Part shown: one piece after another, positions 54,942 to 63,034 of the stretch | Layout of the letters: each line of letters opens with the position of its first letter | Position numbering within the stretch: the first letter of the stretch is position 1 | Origin: Fredinandcohnia aciditolerans | GTDB lineage: Bacteria; Bacillota; Bacilli; Bacillales; Bacillaceae_L | Direction: 5' to 3' | Assembly (NCBI GenBank): GCA_003640645.1 | Contig: QGHH01000002.1 | Span: 1-64,000 of the forward strand | DNA: 64,000 nt | The notes under the pieces: model-generated | Seen by the model: the letters and a program-made list of their open reading frames with translations, nothing else | Databases searched by the model: none | What the model was told of the DNA's origin: nothing | Position numbers and translations under genes: made by a program

Positions 54942-56000
54942 TCATTCATATTTTAATGAATCGAGTATTTCAGATAGACTTAATTCCGCACAAGCCATTG
55001 AGGTATCTGCAACACCGTAATACATTTTTACAATGTCACCTTCAACCAATGCTCCACATGAAAATACGACGTTTCCGAAGAATCCTTCGACTTCATAGCT
55101 TGCTTCTGGTTCAAGAATCGGCTTTTCGGAACGAGCAATTATTTTTGTAGGATCTTCTAAGTTTAGTAAGACGGCACCCATACAATATCGATTATCTTTA
55201 CTTGCGCCATGATAAAGTTCTAGCCAGCCTTTATCTGTTTTGATTGGAACCGCTCCAGCTCCTATCCGTGCATCATCCCACATATTATCACGTAGACCAA
55301 ATATAAATTGATGATTCCCCCAGTAGAGTAGATTATCTGATTCAGCAATCCACACTTGAGGAGCGCCGGTTGCACTCGGTACAGGGCGATGTAAGGCATA
55401 ATATTTTCCGTTTATTTTTTCAGGGAAAATTGTAACGTCCTTATTTTCTGGACTAAAGATCATGCCATGGTGGACAATCGTTTCTAAATCCTTCGTAGAT
55501 ACTAAGGATTCTCCCACACCCATTGGAGAAATGGCACTGAAGTACACATAATAGGTGTCATCTATTTTGGTAACACGCGGGTCCTCAATTCCGAATGTTT
55601 CGTGTTGGTTCGATGGATACACAAATGGTTTCTCATCCATTGTAAAATGACGCCCATCTTTACTTCTTGCTAAACGTAAATAGGAGAGCGATGTTAAATA
55701 GGCAAACTTGTTTGTTTCTACATCGATAATCACACGAGGATCTGAAAAGTCATACCTTGGATCGTCTGTTCTTAACTCAATTACTTCCAGCTCGTTCGTT
55801 GTTGGATTATATACAGGTGCTTTTACAATTTTTGGATCTTCACTCAGAGGTCTCTCTGCAACCCGTAATACAAGAATGGTTTCACCATTATATTCTGTGA
55901 CTCCGGCATTAAATGCCCCAATTACTTCAAAGTTTTTATGATACGGTGTGACATCCATTGGTGTTAGTAATGGATTTTCTTCATAACGATAGATATTCAT
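54942..56000 (-). CDS. GH130-family glycoside phosphorylase/hydrolase
   Basis: A 352-residue five-bladed propeller enzyme. GH130 members phosphorolyse or hydrolyse beta-mannosides. The catalytic Asp lies in ETFGIEDPRVT (~140); other family motifs are FNAGVTEYNGETILVLRV, SDPRVIIDV and DARIGAGAVPIKTDKGWLELYHG. ATG 56000 has AGGAG 8 nt upstream; a TTG lies immediately before it. Last gene of the operon. The substrate is probably a mannose-containing oligosaccharide, inferred from the family. Confidence 0.88.
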   Translation of the reverse strand: MNIYRYEENPLLTPMDVTPYHKNFEVIGAFNAGVTEYNGETILVLRVAERPLSEDPKIVKAPVYNPTTNELEVIELRTDDPRYDFSDPRVIIDVETNKFAYLTSLSYLRLARSKDGRHFTMDEKPFVYPSNQHETFGIEDPRVTKIDDTYYVYFSAISPMGVGESLVSTKDLETIVHHGMIFSPENKDVTIFPEKINGKYYALHRPVPSATGAPQVWIAESDNLLYWGNHQFIFGLRDNMWDDARIGAGAVPIKTDKGWLELYHGASKDNRYCMGAVLLNLEDPTKIIARSEKPILEPEASYEVEGFFGNVVFSCGALVEGDIVKMYYGVADTSMACAELSLSEILDSLKYE

Positions 56001-56070
56001 CAATTTAACTCCTATTGTTGAATTTGAATTAGAAAGCTAATTCAAAGACATTATTTTATTCGTATTCAAA

Positions 56071-57036
56071 CTATCTGATTTTCCCTTCGACGATATCTCC
56101 ATATCCTTCAAAAGGATTATCGATGGTGATTCTTCCTTCTTCTGTATCACCAATCCCACTATATAAATCTACTTTCCCGTCAGGTCTCGCTACGATTCCT
56201 GAAGTAAAGGCACAGTCCATTAGATTTGGTCGTTTCGCAGGTCCTTCTGGATAACAAGAACGTGTTCCGATGATTTTTTCATCTAGTAATGTATGCGTAT
56301 GAGGGTCAAAAACAAACGAAACATTCATATACACCTTACGTTCTTCTCCGTTATCAGTGGATTGATTGTAGCATTTATGTCCAATGACTCCGATGTACCC
56401 ACTGGATAATAGATAACATTGGTTACAACCACCCCATTCATCCTGATCGAATAACCCTTCGATAATAGAGGCATTCTCAATCACTTCTGCATTTAATTCA
56501 TTAACATGATTGATGGTTGTAAATCCTACAATAGACTCGCTGCCATACTTTTTCCGGATTTCTTCGCTTCTTGGTCTTGAAAAGACGCCAATCTTGTTAT
56601 CATGTAACTGAACAAGGCGAATGTCCTTCATATAATCAGGACCGGTTGTAAAGTAATATAAATTGTCTAATTCGGTACCCTTATAAAAATAACCGTAAAA
56701 GGTATCCACTTCACCTTGTTTATAACGAACGTGGGTGCCACCCATCACGAGTTCATGATCAATAAATGAAATATAAGGATCTTCCAATTGATAGATCATG
56801 GAATCCTGCACTAATGTCCATTCATCCTTTCCGGTATTCTCGAATAAACGAACCCAAGATCGTGCCCATTCTTCACGTTTCTCTACTCTTCCAAAGAGAA
56901 AGGTTTTATTCTGATACGAGAAGGGGATGGATGTGTTATAGACGTCATAACCGTCTACACCAATAAAGGTGAGTGTTGCGGTTTCATATATTGTTTTGGT
57001 TTGTTCAAACTGTGCCCTTTTTTCCACTAAGTTCAA
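56071..57036 (-). CDS. DUF1861 family protein, copy 1
   Basis: A 321-residue cytosolic protein with propeller-like sequence organisation: DVYNTSIPFSYQNKTFLFGR, QLEDPYISFI, GPDYMKDIRLVQL, RPRSEE, DEWGGCNQCYLLSSGYIGV and EGPAKRPNLMDCAF. It shares all these blocks with the next gene upstream. DUF1861 has no established activity; the acidic residues in blade-like motifs and its GH130 neighbour suggest a related glycoside-active fold. TTG 57036 follows AAGGAGG. Confidence 0.8.
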   Translation of the reverse strand: MNLVEKRAQFEQTKTIYETATLTFIGVDGYDVYNTSIPFSYQNKTFLFGRVEKREEWARSWVRLFENTGKDEWTLVQDSMIYQLEDPYISFIDHELVMGGTHVRYKQGEVDTFYGYFYKGTELDNLYYFTTGPDYMKDIRLVQLHDNKIGVFSRPRSEEIRKKYGSESIVGFTTINHVNELNAEVIENASIIEGLFDQDEWGGCNQCYLLSSGYIGVIGHKCYNQSTDNGEERKVYMNVSFVFDPHTHTLLDEKIIGTRSCYPEGPAKRPNLMDCAFTSGIVARPDGKVDLYSGIGDTEEGRITIDNPFEGYGDIVEGKIR

Positions 57037-57078
57037 GTGTGAATAACCTCCTTTTTTACCTAATCCTTGTCTATGCTT

Positions 57079-58023
57079 TTATTGTTCAAATGATTGAAAA
57101 GGATCTGGTATGAGTAGCACCTGTGCGTCTGCATCACTTATGCCAGCATACAATTCTGCTGTTCCGTTTGCTTTACGGACTAATCCGCCACTAAACACGA
57201 CATCTACTAAATCCGGGCGCTTTGTGGGTCCTTCCAAGAAATCAGCTCTTTCTGCAATGATCCGCATGTTACTGTAATCCCCAGTTTCTGGATTTACGAC
57301 AAAAATCATGGAGTGATAGTGACGATCTCCAGCCTCATCAAACCGTGCGACATGTCCTAAGACACCGAGCAGGCCGTTTGATAGAAGGTGGATTTCATTT
57401 GCGCCACCCCATTCTTCATCTAAAAATTGTTGAAATAAGGGGGCACTGTCGATACTTTCTATAGATAACTCATCCAGTGTACGTACTTTGGTAAAGCCAA
57501 TTTTTCCTCGGCCGCCTTTTTCTCCTTGAGGGCGTGTAAATATACCGATAGAGCCATCCTTTAACTCCACCAAACGTAAATCTTTCATGCCATCAGGGCC
57601 TTCAAAGAACTTTTCTAACGTGGCAATGTTATTCCCGCGATAAAAAACAGTTCTCCAGCTCAATGCATCTTGGAGGGTAGGGTGTGGGAAAGTTTCTACG
57701 CCTCCTAAGATTAACTCTTCCCCAATCTTTGTGAAGAAAGGATCCTGTAATTGAAAGACCGGACTATTCTCACGCAAGATCCACTGATCGTCATGGTTTT
57801 CAAAAAACATGACTTCAGAAGCCTCGCTATCCCTTTTTTCCACTCGTCCTGCAATCACCCATTTTCCTTCGTCTTGAAAAGGGGCTGTAATGTTATAGAT
57901 ATCTCTGTCCGTTACTCCTGAAAAAGCAATTCTCTTTTTTTGATAAGGTTGTTGTCTATTTGCACGGTATTCTTCAAGTAATTGAATACTAGTTATCACT
58001 TTTTTTTCATTCTGTTTTAGCAC
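57079..58023 (-). CDS. DUF1861 family protein, copy 2
   Basis: A 314-residue paralogue of the preceding entry: DIYNITAPFQDEGKWVIAGR, QLQDPFFTKI, GPDGMKDLRLVEL, RPQGEKGGRGKIGF, EEWGGANEIHLLSNGLLGV and EGPTKRPDLVDVVF. GTG 58023 overlaps the GH13 stop (TAGTG) behind GAGAGGAAGAGAG, so translation is coupled. Two diverged copies side by side suggest complementary specificities. No function known. Confidence 0.8.
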   Translation of the reverse strand: MLKQNEKKVITSIQLLEEYRANRQQPYQKKRIAFSGVTDRDIYNITAPFQDEGKWVIAGRVEKRDSEASEVMFFENHDDQWILRENSPVFQLQDPFFTKIGEELILGGVETFPHPTLQDALSWRTVFYRGNNIATLEKFFEGPDGMKDLRLVELKDGSIGIFTRPQGEKGGRGKIGFTKVRTLDELSIESIDSAPLFQQFLDEEWGGANEIHLLSNGLLGVLGHVARFDEAGDRHYHSMIFVVNPETGDYSNMRIIAERADFLEGPTKRPDLVDVVFSGGLVRKANGTAELYAGISDADAQVLLIPDPFQSFEQ

Positions 58024-59648
58024 TACTCTCTTCCTCTCTTTTCCTCGAATATGATCGCTTCGTATGGTAGAAGTTCTATCTCTAACACCTGATTATTCAC
58101 CACGGAGGCTCTTCGCGAAGATAATAAGACATTGCAAGCAGCATCCAGCGAAATCGTTGTACAATCACGATTAAAGTTCAAATACACAATGATCGTTGAA
58201 TGCTCATCTGTTCTTTTATACATCATTACCTTGTTATCTAGTTGAAGAGTTTCATACCTTCCAATAGCTAATGCAGGAATAGCCTTCCTTAACTTGATTA
58301 CCTTTTGGTAGAAAGTGAGCATCGATTCAGCATTGACTAGCTGATTCTCCACCGTTATATCGTTATCGGGTAATGAAATCCAAGGTTCCACTTCTGAAAA
58401 ACCAAAATAGGTTGTGGATGCCCATTGCATAGGAGACCTTGAGCTGTCTCTTCCATGTTGATTCGCTTCTGCTAACGCTTCAATTTCCTCTTTACCAGCT
58501 TGAAGCGCTAGCTGATAAGCAATAACTCCCTGAACATCCTTCATCTTGGAAATATCCTCAATGATCAGGTCGCGCATTCCGATTTCATCCCCATAATAGA
58601 TAAATGGGACCCCTTTAGCAGTTAACATAAGAGTCGCCATGAGTTTCGCAACTTCTTCTTCATAGCCAGGAATTGCAAACCTTGATATGAATCGTGACAT
58701 ATCATGGCTACCAAAAAACAGGGTAGGGGTTTGATCATCACGATATTCTCTTTCCATATCGACCAATTGTTGATAGATATGATTAACATCAAGCGTTGAT
58801 ATACTACCTAGATTAAATTGAAAGACGACATCCATTTTATTTGTACCGCAGTATTCTTTTAATACGGTTAAATTTTCCGAGCCAACTTCGCCCACCAAAA
58901 AAGTATCAGGATACGAATGTACAAGCGTTGATATTTCTCTGATGACGTCAAGAATGCCATCCTGATCCTTATCATTCACATGTAACTGCTTCTTCGTATT
59001 TGGATCAATTGGATTATTAGGGTAATGATCTTTCACTTTTAAATGATTAATCACATCGAGGCGAAAACCATCAACACCTTTATCAAGCCAAAATTTCATC
59101 ACATCAAACATGGCCTTTTTGACTTCTGGGTTTGTCCAGTTTAAATCTACTTGTTGCTCAGCAAACCCATGATAGTAATATTGACCAGTCATTTCATCCC
59201 ATTTCCAAGCTGATCCACCCATGAAAGATTCCCAGTTATTTGGCTCCTTGCCATCCACAGGATCTTTCCATATATACCAGTCTCGTTTTGGGTGATCTAT
59301 TGATGACTTTGATTCCTGAAACCATTGGTGCTCAGATGAAGTATGATTCAATACGATATCGACAATGACCTTTATGTTTCTTGCATGGGCCTCTTTGAGA
59401 AAGTTCTCAAAGTCACGCATTGTGCCATAGTCTGGATCAACAGAATAATAATCGGAAATGTCATATCCATTATCTACCTTTGGTGATTGATAGAAAGGAG
59501 TTAACCAGATTCCGTCTATCCCTAAATTAGATAGGTAATCTAATTTCGATGTGATTCCAATAAAGTCTCCAATCCCATCGCCATTGCCATCACAGAAGCT
59601 AGGCATATAAATTTCATAAAAGACTGCTTTTTTCCACCAATTACCCAC
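58023..59648 (-). CDS. GH13 alpha-glucosidase (oligo-1,6-glucosidase-like)
   Basis: A 541-residue cytosolic alpha-amylase-superfamily enzyme that should hydrolyse imported alpha-linked oligosaccharides. Conserved regions: DIVLNHTS (I, ~99), GFRLDVINH (II, nucleophile Asp ~196), VGEVGSEN (III, acid Glu ~253), FFGSHDMSR (IV, ~318). The usual subfamily motif at region II reads DVIN. It lacks a signal peptide, consistent with uptake of intact sugars by the adjacent ABC importer. It begins 15 nt after the permease gene. Confidence 0.9.
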   Translation of the reverse strand: MGNWWKKAVFYEIYMPSFCDGNGDGIGDFIGITSKLDYLSNLGIDGIWLTPFYQSPKVDNGYDISDYYSVDPDYGTMRDFENFLKEAHARNIKVIVDIVLNHTSSEHQWFQESKSSIDHPKRDWYIWKDPVDGKEPNNWESFMGGSAWKWDEMTGQYYYHGFAEQQVDLNWTNPEVKKAMFDVMKFWLDKGVDGFRLDVINHLKVKDHYPNNPIDPNTKKQLHVNDKDQDGILDVIREISTLVHSYPDTFLVGEVGSENLTVLKEYCGTNKMDVVFQFNLGSISTLDVNHIYQQLVDMEREYRDDQTPTLFFGSHDMSRFISRFAIPGYEEEVAKLMATLMLTAKGVPFIYYGDEIGMRDLIIEDISKMKDVQGVIAYQLALQAGKEEIEALAEANQHGRDSSRSPMQWASTTYFGFSEVEPWISLPDNDITVENQLVNAESMLTFYQKVIKLRKAIPALAIGRYETLQLDNKVMMYKRTDEHSTIIVYLNFNRDCTTISLDAACNVLLSSRRASVVNNQVLEIELLPYEAIIFEEKRGRE

Positions 59649-59662
59649 AATAAACCTCCTGA

Positions 59663-60490
59663 TTATTTAAGTGTAAATTGCATCCCTTCTTGGAACTTTT
59701 TCGCGAAGAACAAGAATAAAATAATAACTGGGATGGTTAAGAGAACAGAAGCTGCATACATTGGTCCTGGGTAACCACCGTAAGGGCCGAACATTTGAGA
59801 AATTAATACGTTTAATGTCAACATTTCATCACTACGAACCGCGATCATATCCCATAATAATTCCGTCCAGCGTTCTGTGAATAAGAATAGGAAAATAACA
59901 GTCGTGATTGATTTCGACATTGGTAGAATGATTTTAAATAAGATTTGCAAATTACTTGCTCCGTCTAATTTCGCAGCTTCGATAAAGGTATTGGGTATTG
60001 CTTTAAAGAAATTGGTATACATGAATATCGCCCATAAGCTAACCGCCTTTGGAATAATTAAACCAAGATACGTATCGTATAAACCTACTCGCTCGATTAA
60101 TAAGAAGGTAGGAATTAATAAAATTAAGGCAGGGAAGAACATATGGAACAATACAAAGTTATTGACGAAATCTCTTCCTTTGAAAATTAACTTTGATAGA
60201 GCGAAAGAAACTAACACTCCGACTAGCATCATTAAAAAGGTTGATGCAAGGGAAACGACCACGCTATTAAAGAAGGCGTTAAGCCATGGACGAGCTATAC
60301 CAACATCTCCACCTGAAAATAACCATTCATAGGAACGTAATGTGAATTCTGACGGGATTAATTTCTTATCAACTTGAGACCAATCCGCAAATGAATTTAG
60401 AATAAGGTAGATAAACGGATAAACCATAATCAGTAACAAGATAGATGCAATAAGGTAGCGAACGATATAATTTTTCTTAGCTCCAACCAT
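59663..60490 (-). CDS. Sugar ABC transporter permease (MalG type)
   Basis: About 275 residues, six membrane helices and the EAA loop EAAKLDGASNLQILFKIILP that contacts the ATPase. ATG 60490 has GGGG 8 nt upstream and overlaps the preceding permease gene by 14 nt. Pairs with the MalF-type permease. No ATPase gene is present; in Bacillus such importers share MsmX. Confidence 0.9.
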   Translation of the reverse strand: MVGAKKNYIVRYLIASILLLIMVYPFIYLILNSFADWSQVDKKLIPSEFTLRSYEWLFSGGDVGIARPWLNAFFNSVVVSLASTFLMMLVGVLVSFALSKLIFKGRDFVNNFVLFHMFFPALILLIPTFLLIERVGLYDTYLGLIIPKAVSLWAIFMYTNFFKAIPNTFIEAAKLDGASNLQILFKIILPMSKSITTVIFLFLFTERWTELLWDMIAVRSDEMLTLNVLISQMFGPYGGYPGPMYAASVLLTIPVIILFLFFAKKFQEGMQFTLK

Positions 60491-61355
60491 TTCGTTTACC
60501 CCACAATTCAATAAGTTTTCTAATAATATAAATAGAGACAAATGTAACAACGGCTGCTATTAAAGCGATTGCGGATGCATAACCAGCTTGCAAGTTCGTA
60601 AACGCTCTTGTGAAGATTTCCATTTGCCATGTATTGGTTGCATTGTTAGGGCCTCCACCCGTTAATTGATACACTTCTGTGAAGATACCGAAGCTAACAC
60701 CAATTGCCAAAATGAGAACTGTATACAATGCTGGGTATAATTGAGGGATGGTAATTTTCCAAAGGGTTTGCCATCTGGATGCACCATCAATTGCTGCAGC
60801 TTCATAGATTTCTTTATTAATCCCTGCTAATCCAGAGAATAAAATCAACCCATAATAACCTGTGAATTTCCATGCAAGCATGAAAGACACAACAATTAAT
60901 GCGGCCGTAGGCGTCCCGAGCCAGTCAATATTAATACCCATCTTTTCTCGAAGAAACGTATTCAGTGGACCATTATATGAAAGAATTCCATTGACAATTA
61001 ATGAAGATACAACGCCAGAAGATAAATAGGGAAGAAAGAAACCTATTAAATAAAACCCTTTAAATTTTGGTAGCCCATTGACAACAATGGCAACCGTCAA
61101 TGACAATGCCACTACGATTGGTACGTAAATAATAAGGAATTTATAGGTATTAAAAAACGCTGCTTGTACACCAGGACTTTTGATTGCGTCAATAAAATTA
61201 CTAAAGCCAACAAAGTTAAACTCTGGTGAAATCAAATTCCAGTCCGTAAACGCTAAAAATAATGACCAGATAAGAGGTATAAAGAAAAATATAATCCCAA
61301 AAAGAACGTATGGGCTAGTGAATAGCCAGCCCATACCGTTTGATGTTTTTTGCAT
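60477..61355 (-). CDS. Sugar ABC transporter permease (MalF type)
   Basis: A 292-residue inner-membrane permease of the carbohydrate uptake family CUT1, six helices, EAA loop EAAAIDGASRWQTLWKITIP (~193). ATG 61355 overlaps the binding-protein stop (TAATG), indicating translational coupling. Forms the channel with the MalG-type subunit. Confidence 0.9.
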   Translation of the reverse strand: MQKTSNGMGWLFTSPYVLFGIIFFFIPLIWSLFLAFTDWNLISPEFNFVGFSNFIDAIKSPGVQAAFFNTYKFLIIYVPIVVALSLTVAIVVNGLPKFKGFYLIGFFLPYLSSGVVSSLIVNGILSYNGPLNTFLREKMGINIDWLGTPTAALIVVSFMLAWKFTGYYGLILFSGLAGINKEIYEAAAIDGASRWQTLWKITIPQLYPALYTVLILAIGVSFGIFTEVYQLTGGGPNNATNTWQMEIFTRAFTNLQAGYASAIALIAAVVTFVSIYIIRKLIELWGKRNGWS

Positions 61356-62680
61356 TACTTAAGTTCCCCCTCAATAGCATCCACCATATCGTTCCAGGCT
61401 TGTTCAGGGTCGATTTCGCCTTTCACGATTTTATTGAATGCATATTGTCCGATAACTGTTTGAATTTCGTTGTATTTAGAATTTTCCATTGATGGAACCC
61501 CTAATGCTACAGCTTCTGCATAAGCTTTCATAAATGGTTTTTCTTCAAAATAAGCTGCAAATGCTTCATTTGAACCTAAATCATCTCTTGCTGGAGGAAG
61601 GTCTGTCGTTTGAAGCCATTTTAAGTCAGCATCTGGATTAGAGTACACCCAAGTTAAAAACTCCATTGCTGCTTTTTGTTCTTCTTCAGTTGCGGAAGCA
61701 TAGACTACGACACCTTTTGCGTCAGCAAATGTTTTTGCATTTTCTGGGTCCATATCATCTGGAACCGGTGGTAGACTTAGTGTATAAGTTTCGCCATATA
61801 CCAATTCAGGATATTTTTCCTTCCAAGTAGAACCTGGAGTCCAAGGTCCAACATCTGTAAAGATTCCTGTGCCTTCTTCAAACGGATCTGTTACTTGTGC
61901 AGTTAATACCGCATCTTCGTTTACTAGATTTTGAACAAATTCAAATACTTCAGTTCCAGCTTCTTTTTCTCCAACAAACTCAGTGCCCTGTACAAATGCA
62001 TTACCATCAGAAGCGGCATTGTAAAGCATAAAGAAGTCGAACCATCTCTTCCATGCTGTTGGGTCTGCTAAATCTGGTTTTGCCCACACATATTTATCAG
62101 GATATTTTTCTTTTAACTTTTGAGCGACATCAAGAACTTCACTATATGTTTTTGGTGCTTCTTCAAATCCAAGTTCATTTAGAATATCCAATCTCCAGCC
62201 AAATAACATGGAATTGGAGTAAATCGGGAAGATGTATTGACTACCATCGCCTGATTTCCAGCTTTCAATGGTTTCTGTCATTTGACGTGTGCTAACTAAC
62301 TCATCAAATCCTTCAATTTCATTTAGAGGTACAATGGCTTTACTTTCAGCTAAAAGCGCACCAAATCCGCGGTTGATATTTTCTGACATTGTTGGTGCTT
62401 GTTTGGCTGCAATAGCAGATTGAATACTAGCCTCGGAAGTAGGGCTTTCTTTAATAGCCGATACATTGACTTTAATATCAGCATTTTCCTTTTCAAACTC
62501 CTTCGCCATTTCAGACCAGAAAGATTGTTGAGTTGGGTTAGGAGCTGCCCAAAACTCAATTGTAGTCACTCCATCTTCCTTATTGCCCGAAGAAGAATCA
62601 TTACCTGTGCTACAACCGAATAAAGCAGTTGCAGTTAATCCAATTGTGGCCAAAAGTGTAGCTGTTTTTTTGAACTTCAT
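61355..62680 (-). CDS. Sugar ABC transporter substrate-binding lipoprotein
   Basis: A 441-residue family 1 solute-binding protein: signal peptide with lipobox LFGCSTG (Cys ~23), then TTIEFWAAPNPTQQSFWSEMAKEFEKENADI typical of CUT1 binders, and a C-terminal lobe with WTPGSTWKEKYPEL. First gene of the operon. ATG 62680 follows AAGGGGGAAA. The ligand is likely an oligosaccharide later cleaved by the GH13, GH130 and DUF1861 products. Confidence 0.92.
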   Translation of the reverse strand: MKFKKTATLLATIGLTATALFGCSTGNDSSSGNKEDGVTTIEFWAAPNPTQQSFWSEMAKEFEKENADIKVNVSAIKESPTSEASIQSAIAAKQAPTMSENINRGFGALLAESKAIVPLNEIEGFDELVSTRQMTETIESWKSGDGSQYIFPIYSNSMLFGWRLDILNELGFEEAPKTYSEVLDVAQKLKEKYPDKYVWAKPDLADPTAWKRWFDFFMLYNAASDGNAFVQGTEFVGEKEAGTEVFEFVQNLVNEDAVLTAQVTDPFEEGTGIFTDVGPWTPGSTWKEKYPELVYGETYTLSLPPVPDDMDPENAKTFADAKGVVVYASATEEEQKAAMEFLTWVYSNPDADLKWLQTTDLPPARDDLGSNEAFAAYFEEKPFMKAYAEAVALGVPSMENSKYNEIQTVIGQYAFNKIVKGEIDPEQAWNDMVDAIEGELK

Positions 62681-62853
62681 CTTTTATTTCCCCCTTGTTT
62701 TACAATTACTCTTACCTTGTTTAATCGCTTACAAAATGCGTTCGTAAGGTAGGCTTCATTGTTGGTTTAATTATTTTTTCCTAGTAACTTAATAAAATAC
62801 GTAAATAGCATTTTATAATTACAAAGGTAATTACAAGGTTGTTAAATATCAAT

Positions 62854-62867
62854 TTGTAATGTTACTA
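62854..62867. promoter_or_regulatory. LacI-type operator 1
   Basis: TTGTAATGTTACTA, just downstream of the predicted transcription start of the importer operon. Confidence 0.6.
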
Positions 62868-62884
62868 GAATTAATTACATTTTG

Positions 62885-62914
62885 ATTATAATGTTAATGT
62901 AACGTTAGTGTCAA
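62885..62914 (-). promoter_or_regulatory. Consensus sigma-A promoter of the oligosaccharide operon
   Basis: Minus strand TTGACA, 18-bp spacer, TATAAT: both hexamers are perfect. A LacI-type operator lies inside the spacer. Confidence 0.88.
62896..62910. promoter_or_regulatory. LacI-type operator 2 within the promoter spacer
   Basis: AATGTAACGTTAGTG with the central CG of LacI-family sites; occupancy would block polymerase. Confidence 0.65.
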
Positions 62915-62990
62915 GGAAGAAGGAGTTCTTCAACATCTTGTCAAATTTAGATTGTTATCTTCCATATTGATATTTTTAGTGGTATTATTG

Positions 62991-63004
62991 TTGTAACGTT
63001 ACAA
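62991..63004. promoter_or_regulatory. LacI-type operator 3, upstream of the regulator gene
   Basis: TTGTAACGTTACAA, a perfect palindrome 30 bp before the regulator start codon, suggesting autoregulation. Confidence 0.7.
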
Positions 63005-63034
63005 AAAGATTTCGTAATGAATCTAGGAGGAAAT

